Source: CALFMR01 sp035550595
GTDB taxonomy: Bacteria > Acidobacteriota > Vicinamibacteria > Vicinamibacterales > SCN-69-37
NCBI GenBank assembly: GCA_035550595.1
Contig: DASZOV010000040.1
Coordinates: 1 to 17,448, forward strand
DNA: 17,448 bases
Reading direction: 5' to 3'
The number at the start of each line of letters is the position of its first letter. The first letter of the stretch is position 1. Below, piece after piece: positions 1 through 5,501 of this stretch. The notes beneath the pieces were generated by a model that worked only from the letters and a program-made list of their open reading frames with translations, searched no databases and was not told the DNA's origin. Both the position numbers and the translations under genes were made by a program.

Positions 1-89
1 ATGGCGACGATCGCGTGGTTGGTGACTCGTCGCTCTCGCGGACAATAGTCGTCCACGATGTCGCCAAGACGCAGCGGGCGCTGCTCCAT
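1..89 (-). CDS. 5' end of a small conserved-looking protein (partial)
   Basis: An ATG at 89-87 opens a frame with no stop down to the window edge, giving 29 residues that begin MEQRPLRLGDIVDDYC. A Shine-Dalgarno-like GGGAG lies about 6 nt upstream, and a good promoter lies farther upstream at 240-269. The opening resembles small acidobacterial proteins that I remember starting with a similar 'LRLGDIVDDYCPRERR' block and carrying a later CxxC pair. That is memory, not a search, and the CxxC region lies outside the window. No function can be assigned. The reading is supported by the ribosome binding site, the promoter and the open frame. The main doubt is the very short visible length. Confidence 0.6.
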   Translation of the reverse strand, partial: MEQRPLRLGDIVDDYCPRERRVTNHAIVA

Positions 90-265
90 TCAATTCTCCC
101 GACGGTTATCCATTTCCGGTTCTCGGGCGCGACCTCGGCCCGGCTTCTCGGCCGTGGCCTGTCATCGCTCGGTCGCGCTCATCTTCGAGGTCGGACGGGA
201 CCTCGACACGGAAGGACGTTCGATCGTGCAGGTCATCGCAGCATAACAACAAATCCGGACCGCCG
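90..265 (-). other. Long 5' leader of the partial gene
   Basis: This is the gap between the S41 peptidase stop and the partial gene. If the promoter at 240-269 is used, transcription starts near 233 and leaves an untranslated leader of about 140 nt. The leader contains short GC-rich self-complementary segments but nothing I recognise as a known riboswitch. Confidence 0.35.
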
Positions 266-269
266 TCAA
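240..269 (-). promoter_or_regulatory. Sigma-70-type promoter for the partial gene
   Basis: On the minus strand, TTGACG (269-264) is followed by an 18-nt spacer and TATGCT (245-240). The -35 matches the consensus at 5 of 6 positions and the -10 at 4 of 6. The -35 overlaps the TGA stop of the upstream S41 gene. The same -10 hexamer appears in the feoA promoter. Confidence 0.5.
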
Positions 270-1570
270 AGCGCAGCCCGGTCGATCCAGGCCAGGGCCG
301 CGGCGAGCACCGGATCCCGTCCCTGCCGCAAGTCCTCGGGCGTCACTGGCACGACTTCGTCCGGTTGCACGCCCGCGCCTTCGAGCCGCCGGCCTCCCGC
401 CGTGACGAAATCGCCGACGGCATATTCCAAGACCTCGCCGTCGGGCAGCGTCCGCGTGGCTGCCGGCAGCGCCTGGCCCATGGTGCGCACGCCGAAGACG
501 CGTGCGCGCCCCAGTCCCTGAAGGCCGCCGGTGAAACACTCCGAAGCGCTCGCCGTCAACTCGTCGACGAGGATGGCCAGTGGACCGGCGAACGGCTCGA
601 TGCGCTGTCCGTCGGCCGTGGACCGGCGAGGGTTCGCGCGCATCTCGAGATCCGCGCCTGCCACGTGCATACGCCCGAGGAGCGCCGGTTGTGACAGGAA
701 ATATCCGGCCACGCCACGAATCATGTCCGCCAGGCCGCCGGGATTGCCGCGAAGGTCGATCACCATGCCCGCCGCGTCCCGATGAGCCTCCATGGCGCGC
801 GCGAGCGGCGCGTCGATGGCGGGGAGCCAGACGCTGAACGCGAAGACGCCCACGCGACGTCCGGACGGCGTGTGCGCGTCGACGGTCCGCGTCCGCACGT
901 GGAGCGCGGGCAGGTTGCCAATCGTCACGGCCTCGCCTGCTTCATCGGCTCGCGGTACGACGACGTGCCGTTCGACGCCGTCTGCACCTCGGACGACGAC
1001 CGCAGCGCTCGAACCGGCGGCACCACGCAGCGCGACCGTCGCCTCGCGCCAGGCGCGCAGTCGCGCGGTCCGCGCGTCATCGCTGTCGTCACCGGGCAGC
1101 GTCGCGGGTAGCGTCTCGGCGTCGACGCGTACGATTTGATCGCCCGGCCGCACGCCCGCGGCCTCCGCCGTCGACCCGGCTGGCACGTCGGTGACGATGA
1201 TGCCTTGCGCCATCGCGCGCACGGACACGGGCACGACGTCCGGCCCTCGATCGCGAGCCGTCGTGAGGATCGAGAAGTGCGACCGGTGCAGCCGCTCGAG
1301 CATGTCCGTGATGACTTGACGCGCGGCGTCGGGCGTCTCGGCCGCAAGGATCTTCGGTCGCAGCTCGGCGCGGACCGCGTCCCAGTCCACCGTGTCGGGT
1401 ACGGACGCCGCGTCGCGAACGGTCTGCCACGCGTCATCGAAGGCCGCGACGATCGGCGCGCGCCAGTCCTGCGCCGCACAGAGCGACGCCGCAGTCATCA
1501 CGAAGACGAACGCGACCGCGGCGAGCCGTGCGCCAATCGACAGAGGACGATCAGGGTTTGAGAAGCGCAC
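266..1570 (-). CDS. Secreted S41-family (C-terminal processing-type) peptidase
   Basis: The 434-aa product starts at GTG and has a signal peptide (about 1-33). An N-terminal helical region (36-98) precedes a PDZ-like domain (about 105-205, with 'GVRPGDQIVRVD' at 139-150). The S41 core contains 'VIDLRGNPGG' (270-279) and the nucleophile block 'ELTASASE' (337-344). By alignment with Prc/CtpA, the catalytic Ser is S341. The general-base Lys expected 25 residues later is Gln366 (in 'TMGQALP'). The enzyme may use a tricorn-like arrangement, as other S41 members lacking this Lys seem to, or may be inactive. The gene overlaps the upstream LolA-like gene by 20 nt, so the two are probably co-transcribed and translationally coupled. 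The protein should act in the periplasm or cell envelope. Family assignment is secure; substrate is unknown. Confidence 0.9.
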   Translation of the reverse strand: MRFSNPDRPLSIGARLAAVAFVFVMTAASLCAAQDWRAPIVAAFDDAWQTVRDAASVPDTVDWDAVRAELRPKILAAETPDAARQVITDMLERLHRSHFSILTTARDRGPDVVPVSVRAMAQGIIVTDVPAGSTAEAAGVRPGDQIVRVDAETLPATLPGDDSDDARTARLRAWREATVALRGAAGSSAAVVVRGADGVERHVVVPRADEAGEAVTIGNLPALHVRTRTVDAHTPSGRRVGVFAFSVWLPAIDAPLARAMEAHRDAAGMVIDLRGNPGGLADMIRGVAGYFLSQPALLGRMHVAGADLEMRANPRRSTADGQRIEPFAGPLAILVDELTASASECFTGGLQGLGRARVFGVRTMGQALPAATRTLPDGEVLEYAVGDFVTAGGRRLEGAGVQPDEVVPVTPEDLRQGRDPVLAAALAWIDRAAL

Positions 1571-2357
1571 GGATCTCGGCCGGCGGCTCGAAGGCGGTAT
1601 CGGGCACGGTGTTGTACTCGCAGGACGTGATCGTCACGACCTGCTCGAAGCCCAGCGCGCGCTGAATGATCGTCGTCGGCTGGAGGACCGCACCGAAGGG
1701 CCGGTAGTCGCGCAGGACGTTCACCGTCGCGACCTCGCCCTGCGGCGTCGCGTGCAGACCTTCGGATCCAATCTCCAGGCCGGTTCCGACGTCGAAGTAC
1801 TCCGTCTCCCGATGTCCGGACGCAAGGACGACGACGACCTTGTAGGCGTCGTGGCCATCGAACGCCGCGCGGCCAACCGTCGCGAGGTCGCGCACGTGCG
1901 GCGGCTCGTGCAGCGTCGCGTCGAACCACGCGTCATCAGCGGCATCGGCGAGCTGTTGGCCCGAGAGCACCTCGGGCCCGGCGATCGGGCTGACCGTCCA
2001 TCCGACCGATCCGTTGTAGCCGCTCTCGATCCGGCCGATGCCGGCGATCGTCACGCGATACAGGAGCTTGTTCGGCCGCGCGGACAGGAGTTCCAGATCG
2101 CCGGCGATGCCTTGCGCGGCAATCTCGAAGCGCCCGTGAGCGCGCATGGACGTGAGCGCGCGATAAGCGGCCTCGCCGCCAATGGCTGCGACGTGGCGCG
2201 CGATGACGTCGCGCGCGGCGGGCAACGACGCCTGATTCGACGACGCGGACCGTTGCGGCGGCGCAGTCTGCGGCGCGGCTGCGAGTGCGACGACGCTCGC
2301 GACGGCCGCGACGCCGGTCACCACCCACATCGGCAAGCACCGCGCGTGTGTCGTCAT
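1551..2357 (-). CDS. Secreted LolA-like (outer-membrane lipoprotein-sorting-like) protein
   Basis: The product is 268 aa with a signal peptide (about 1-28, ending VALAAA). An in-frame TTG lies directly before the ATG; I chose the ATG. After a Pro/Ser-rich linker, 'ARDVIARHVAAIGGEAA' leads into a predicted beta-rich domain with 'HGRFEI', 'PNKLLYRVTIAGIG' and 'GYNGSVGW'. In other acidobacterial secreted proteins this succession (helix with a GG pair, then repeated strands ending in 'GxxGxxGW') goes with LolA/LppX-like folds that bind lipid in a half-barrel. No lipobox is visible, so it is probably soluble in the periplasm. It is the first gene of a two-gene unit with the S41 peptidase. The fold is a moderately confident guess and the ligand is unknown. 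Confidence 0.7.
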   Translation of the reverse strand: MTTHARCLPMWVVTGVAAVASVVALAAAPQTAPPQRSASSNQASLPAARDVIARHVAAIGGEAAYRALTSMRAHGRFEIAAQGIAGDLELLSARPNKLLYRVTIAGIGRIESGYNGSVGWTVSPIAGPEVLSGQQLADAADDAWFDATLHEPPHVRDLATVGRAAFDGHDAYKVVVVLASGHRETEYFDVGTGLEIGSEGLHATPQGEVATVNVLRDYRPFGAVLQPTTIIQRALGFEQVVTITSCEYNTVPDTAFEPPAEIRALLKP

Positions 2358-2371
2358 CAATCGTCCGGGCC

Positions 2372-2400
2372 ATTGTACGTCGCGGCCGACTGAGGGTAAG
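2372..2400 (-). promoter_or_regulatory. Promoter for the LolA-like/S41 unit
   Basis: The minus strand carries TACAAT (2377-2372; 5 of 6 to the -10 consensus), preceded at 17 nt by CTTACC (2400-2395), or at 16 nt by TTACCC, as a weak -35. The -10 ends 14 nt before the ATG at 2357, so the leader would be only about 8 nt and no ribosome binding site fits in it. Confidence 0.45.
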
Positions 2401-2419
2401 CTACGACCGGTCGAGCGCC

Positions 2420-2641
2420 ATGCTCAAAGGCACACGCCGCGGCGTCATCCACCGCCTCCAGCCCGTCTCCATCCACGGACAGGTGTCGCTCGACGTTTTC
2501 TGGATCGATCCCGATGACCCGGAAGGCGAAATTCGCCACGCCCGCATCGGCTCCGAGGATGCGCCGCGCCATCTCGAACCGGGCGATCACGTGACGATGC
2601 ACTATCTAATGGGATCGGTCACACGCGTCACGCGCGAGTAG
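2420..2641 (+). CDS. Small hypothetical protein, 73 aa
   Basis: The ATG at 2420 was chosen because the frame upstream runs into the divergent promoter region. The product starts MLKGTRRGVIHRLQPVSIHG and is rich in alternating hydrophobic residues, consistent with a small beta-barrel or SH3-like fold. It is acidic in the middle ('IDPDDPEGE') and ends 'SVTRVTRE'. There is no signal peptide, membrane segment or cysteine motif. It stands alone, divergent from the LolA-like gene and convergent with the DGQHR gene across the terminator at 2698-2726. I do not recognise the family. Codon use looks like that of its neighbours (G/C at third positions), which supports a real gene. Confidence 0.65.
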   Translation: MLKGTRRGVIHRLQPVSIHGQVSLDVFWIDPDDPEGEIRHARIGSEDAPRHLEPGDHVTMHYLMGSVTRVTRE

Positions 2642-2697
2642 CGACGTTCACTAGCGATCGTCTTCGGCGGGCAAACGACAGAAACGATCGACCGTAC

Positions 2698-2726
2698 AAA
2701 AAAAAGGCCCGCGTGAACGGGCCTTT
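2698..2726 (-). terminator. Strong rho-independent terminator (minus strand)
   Basis: AAAGGCCCG (2703-2711) and CGGGCCTTT (2718-2726) form a perfect 9-bp stem with a 6-nt loop. Read on the minus strand, the stem runs directly into eight T residues (complement of A8 at 2698-2705). In the plus direction only three T residues follow. It is therefore mainly a terminator for leftward transcripts, from the DGQHR gene or from an independent RNA. Confidence 0.85.
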
Positions 2727-2807
2727 GCGGGCGACCTGGCTCCCCAGCTCTTTGCGGCACTTGCCGCAAATTCAGGTTGCCCGCTGGCGGTTCATTACGC
2801 AAGGGCC
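2727..2807 (-). ncRNA. Candidate structured RNA next to the terminator
   Basis: Two flanking arms (2727-2738 GCGGGCGACCTG and 2773-2784 CAGGTTGCCCGC) pair over 11 of 12 positions; the exception is a G.U pair on the plus-strand RNA and an A.C mismatch on the minus-strand RNA. They enclose an inverted repeat, TTTGCGGCA (2751-2759) / TGCCGCAAA (2762-2770). On the minus strand the 5' portion (2807-2791) is also complementary to the loop and 3' arm of the terminator hairpin (GGCCC/GGGCC, GCG/CGC, TGAAC/GTTCA, with two small bulges), as an antiterminator would be. The terminator favours minus-strand expression; the G.U pair favours plus. It could be an sRNA, a structured 3' UTR of the DGQHR transcript or an attenuator. 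No known family was recognised. Confidence 0.45.
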
Positions 2808-2973
2808 ATGCCGTTCCAAATTTTCACGGGATCGCACGTTCTGCGTCGACGGAACGGCCAGAGTATGCACGGTAATGCCGCGATTGTGGTTGAAGTTACA
2901 AAGTCGATGGGACGTTCTGACGTCTGTCGGATTGATGACATGGTGTCACGCATCCGTGCGCGCAACGTTCCTC

Positions 2974-4113
2974 TCAGACCATCGCGCCTTCGGGATACTG
3001 CAGCGCGAGACGCAGCTCTTTGCTGAGTTGCTCGACCGTCGCACCCGATCGCTTCCACGCGCCATCCGTCTCGAAGCGCAGGTCACCGATGCGGCGCCCC
3101 CATGGGGCAATGACCCGACCGATGGCGCGGAAGTCGGCGCGGTCGGCGTGCTGCTGATCGAGATGACGGACGATGTCGGGCGCGACGCGGATGAAGGCGC
3201 GCAGCGCGGGCGCGGTCTTGATGCTGTACTTGCGTCCGTTCCACGCGGCGCCGAAGACCATCGCGACCTGACGGAAATAGTTGATGAAGAAGCGCTTCGC
3301 TTCCTCGCGGAACTCCTCGCCGCGGCGACCCGGGCCGAATGCCTCGGTCGCGAAGAGCTTCTTCAGTTCCTGCGCGAGCGGCGCCTGCGCCACGCGACCG
3401 CGGCCCACGCCGAGCAGCTTGATCTCGCCGTGCAGCGGCGAGTCCTCGCGCTCGCTGAGCGCGCGGACGACGTCGTGCGCGGCCGCGAGGTTTTCGTCGC
3501 GATAGAGCTGCCGTCCCGAGAGCGACACCAGATGCGACGCGTTCAGTCGCGTGTGCTTCGCGTTGATCGTGACGAACATCTGCACGACGTGATCTTCCGG
3601 CAGCCGATCGAAGATGACGGCCGGCACGGTGAATGTCTCGTTCTCGAACTGGCTCATGCCGGCGTGCAGCGCGAGCAGGCGATGCTGGCCGTCGATGGCG
3701 CGCAGGATGCCCTCGCGTTCGGGCACTTTCAGCGTGCCGAGCGTCGAGTCGGGCGCGATGGGCTCGAACTTGAGCGGCTCGTCGCACGAGATGATCACGG
3801 CACCCGGGATCGACGGCAGGTCGTGCGCCTGGCGGCACTGCTCGTAGTAGGCGACGAGCTCGTCGATCTTCCGGCGGATGATCTGGCGCTGATAGGCCTT
3901 CTCGTTCGACGCGATGCGCCGCTCGAGCAGATCCCATCGGACTTTGGATTCGCGCGCGTTGCCTCGTACGCCGCGCGTCCCGTGTCCGCTCCCCTGATCG
4001 CCGTAGTTGAGGACTTCGAACCGGACGAGCTTGTCGATGTCCTTGGCCGTCAGGGATGCCTGATAGAACTGGACGCCAAACTGCTGCATGCGGAGCGCGG
4101 CGACACTGATCAT
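2974..4113 (-). CDS. Orphan DGQHR-domain (DndB-like) protein
   Basis: The 379-aa product carries the diagnostic 'AIDGQHRLLAL' block (DGQHR at 141-145). It also has the family's second signature 'MFVTINAKHTRLN' (179-191) and a C-terminal helical part with 'FFINYFRQVAMVFGAAW'. DGQHR proteins include DndB, the repressor of DNA phosphorothioation operons, and relate to ParB-like nucleotide-binding folds; many others are uncharacterised. Here no dndCDE, restriction or methylase gene is adjacent, so a DndB role is not supported by context. The start is ambiguous: ATG at 4113 is used because the recognisable sequence ('MISVAALRMQQFGVQFYQ') begins there, but a GTG at 4134 would add seven residues. 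It is transcribed from the promoter at 4175-4204 and probably ends at the terminator at 2698-2726. Confidence 0.88.
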   Translation of the reverse strand: MISVAALRMQQFGVQFYQASLTAKDIDKLVRFEVLNYGDQGSGHGTRGVRGNARESKVRWDLLERRIASNEKAYQRQIIRRKIDELVAYYEQCRQAHDLPSIPGAVIISCDEPLKFEPIAPDSTLGTLKVPEREGILRAIDGQHRLLALHAGMSQFENETFTVPAVIFDRLPEDHVVQMFVTINAKHTRLNASHLVSLSGRQLYRDENLAAAHDVVRALSEREDSPLHGEIKLLGVGRGRVAQAPLAQELKKLFATEAFGPGRRGEEFREEAKRFFINYFRQVAMVFGAAWNGRKYSIKTAPALRAFIRVAPDIVRHLDQQHADRADFRAIGRVIAPWGRRIGDLRFETDGAWKRSGATVEQLSKELRLALQYPEGAMV

Positions 4114-4174
4114 AGGCAAGCCGGGGTCCCTCACCCCGCGAGAACGCCCACGGCAAAGCGGCGTGTCGCCCGCG

Positions 4175-4204
4175 ATTCTATGTGTGCGCGGGCGTCCAAC
4201 TCAA
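4175..4204 (-). promoter_or_regulatory. Promoter for the DGQHR gene
   Basis: On the minus strand TTGAGT (4204-4199; 4 of 6) is followed by an 18-nt spacer and TAGAAT (4180-4175; 5 of 6). The leader would be roughly 34 or 55 nt depending on whether GTG 4134 or ATG 4113 is the start. This promoter suggests the gene is expressed independently of the acyltransferase gene upstream. Confidence 0.55.
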
Positions 4205-4344
4205 GCCTATCGCCCGGGAATCGCGCGGGCACGCGGCGTCGGGCTCGATGCCGTGTTTCGGCTGTAACTTACCAATAACAATCCATTTATCGCGTCGACT
4301 GAGCGGTTCGATGCCGCGTTGCGTTCCAGACTCCTTGGGACGCG

Positions 4345-4364
4345 TGGCGAACATTTGGCGAACA
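4345..4364 (-). promoter_or_regulatory. GTTC-N7-GTTC direct repeat (LexA-box-like)
   Basis: TGGCGAACA occurs twice (4345-4353 and 4356-4364). On the minus strand this reads GTTCGCCAAATGTTC, an exact GTTC-N7-GTTC, the form known for alphaproteobacterial LexA boxes. It sits just beyond the acyltransferase stop and about 140 bp upstream of the DGQHR promoter, so its regulatory role is uncertain. It could be chance. Confidence 0.3.
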
Positions 4365-4379
4365 ATCTGGGCCTCGCTC

Positions 4380-5453
4380 TCAGCCCGCTGCGGCGGCCAT
4401 GTGCGTTGGCACGACCGGCTGCCCGGGTGACAGGCGCACGCGCATCCAGACGACGGCCACCGCCAGCATCGCGCCGGTCAGAAGCGCGAACGCGGCCACG
4501 GCCCAAGGCAGCGGCAGCGCGTGATGAAGCGGGTAACTGAAGATGCCGTACGCGAGCTCGACGTGGACCCAGTAGACGAAGAGCGACGTCCGGCCAAAGA
4601 CGACGAGCGGACTCCAGCGGTCCGCGGGCCGGCGGTGGACGAGCAGCCACGACGCGCTCAAGGCGATCGTCATCATGCCGATCCGCCAGCCGAACGCCTC
4701 GATGCCGGCAGCCACCGCGCCGCCGTAAGGCTCGATCGCCCGCGCCAGTCCACCAACGGCGAGCGCGGCCAATCCGGCAGCCGCGAGCCGCGCGTGGAAC
4801 CGCGCCGTGTCAGGTCCGTTCGCGCCGATCCACTGGCCCACCGCCGCGCCCGCGAATACGTACGCCACGGCTGGAAACAAGCTGAAGACGCCGTAGTTCC
4901 CAACAGGCCGGATGTAGGCCTCGAAGCGCGGATAGAGAAGCGACGGCCAGGTCCACACCTGCGCCCACGGCGTGACGATCACGACGATGGCGATGGCCGG
5001 CACGATGAGCCAGCGCAGTCGGCCGCGGAACGTCTCGCTTCTACCCCAGCACCAGGCGGTTGCGACAAGGCCGAGGCCGAGCACGTTGAGAATGTCCGGC
5101 TTGAGGATCGCGTTCCACGCGGCGCCCGGATTGAGCAGAAAGGATTGGAAACGGAAGACGTGCGCGAGCACGAAGATCTGCCAGCCGCGCCGTTCGAGCG
5201 TCCGCGCCGCGGCTCGGCGATCGAGTCCGCGCGCCATCCGTGCCTCGCCGGCGAGCGGCAACGACACGCCCGCCAGAAAAAGAAAGAGTGGCGCGGCCCA
5301 TCCGCCGATGAACCCGACGATGCTGAACGCTGCGCTGTCGCGGCCGGAGGTGACCGACCAGGCATCGATCGAGTGCCACTCGATCATGCAGAGGACCGCG
5401 ACGCCACGCAGCCAGTCGATGTACGGACGCCTCGTCGACCGCGACTTCGGCAT
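4380..5453 (-). CDS. DUF1624/HGSNAT-type multi-pass membrane acyltransferase
   Basis: The 357-aa product opens with 'RRPYIDWLRGVAVLCMIEWH' (8-27). This is the typical start of the heparan-alpha-glucosaminide N-acetyltransferase catalytic family (DUF1624), related to acyltransferase-3 membrane enzymes. About nine or ten hydrophobic segments follow, including 'GGWAAPLFLFLAGVSLPLAG' and 'SPLVVFGRTSLFVYWVHVEL', the latter resembling the conserved late helix of these enzymes. The Arg and the Asp/His in the first block probably belong to the active site by family analogy. The substrate, perhaps an envelope glycan, cannot be read from the sequence. It lies 48 nt downstream of the PilB-like ATPase gene on the same strand and may be read through from it. 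The gap to the next gene (4114-4379) holds the DGQHR promoter and a direct repeat. Confidence 0.82.
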   Translation of the reverse strand: MPKSRSTRRPYIDWLRGVAVLCMIEWHSIDAWSVTSGRDSAAFSIVGFIGGWAAPLFLFLAGVSLPLAGEARMARGLDRRAAARTLERRGWQIFVLAHVFRFQSFLLNPGAAWNAILKPDILNVLGLGLVATAWCWGRSETFRGRLRWLIVPAIAIVVIVTPWAQVWTWPSLLYPRFEAYIRPVGNYGVFSLFPAVAYVFAGAAVGQWIGANGPDTARFHARLAAAGLAALAVGGLARAIEPYGGAVAAGIEAFGWRIGMMTIALSASWLLVHRRPADRWSPLVVFGRTSLFVYWVHVELAYGIFSYPLHHALPLPWAVAAFALLTGAMLAVAVVWMRVRLSPGQPVVPTHMAAAAG

Positions 5454-5501
5454 CCGGCCATCGTATCCGAATGCCGGTCGGCCGCCCGGCGTGGAAAACG
5501 G

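Larger units (their letters stand above)
2642..2973. other. Gene-free stretch with terminator and RNA-like segment
   Basis: This is the convergent gap between the 73-aa gene and the DGQHR gene. Bases 2698-2807 hold the terminator and self-complementary segment described separately. Bases 2808-2973 are less GC-rich than the surroundings and show no convincing gene. A weak minus-strand promoter could be read there (TTGTAA, 18-nt spacer, CATTAC, near 2870-2900), which would allow an independent small RNA. Confidence 0.5.

Noticed and set aside
2706..2807. Integron attC-like imperfect palindrome
   Set aside because: The ends do not match the RYYYAAC / GTTRRRY core sites, and no integron integrase or cassette array is present.
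2727..2807. c-di-GMP (GEMM) or c-di-AMP (ydaO) riboswitch
   Set aside because: Short words such as GCAAAG and GGGGAGCC recall these families, but the conserved order and the second domain are missing and no suitable downstream gene follows.
2713..4278. Long plus-strand open frame opposite the DGQHR gene
   Set aside because: The opposite strand encodes a recognisable family with a promoter and terminator; this frame shows no domain.
4300..4325. Possible tRNA T-arm (GCGG-TTCGATG-CCGC)
   Set aside because: The stem is one pair short and no acceptor, anticodon or D arm can be built around it.
4207..4330. Remnant gene in the gap before the DGQHR gene
   Set aside because: A frame runs through on the minus strand, but there is no start, ribosome binding site or recognisable domain of its own.
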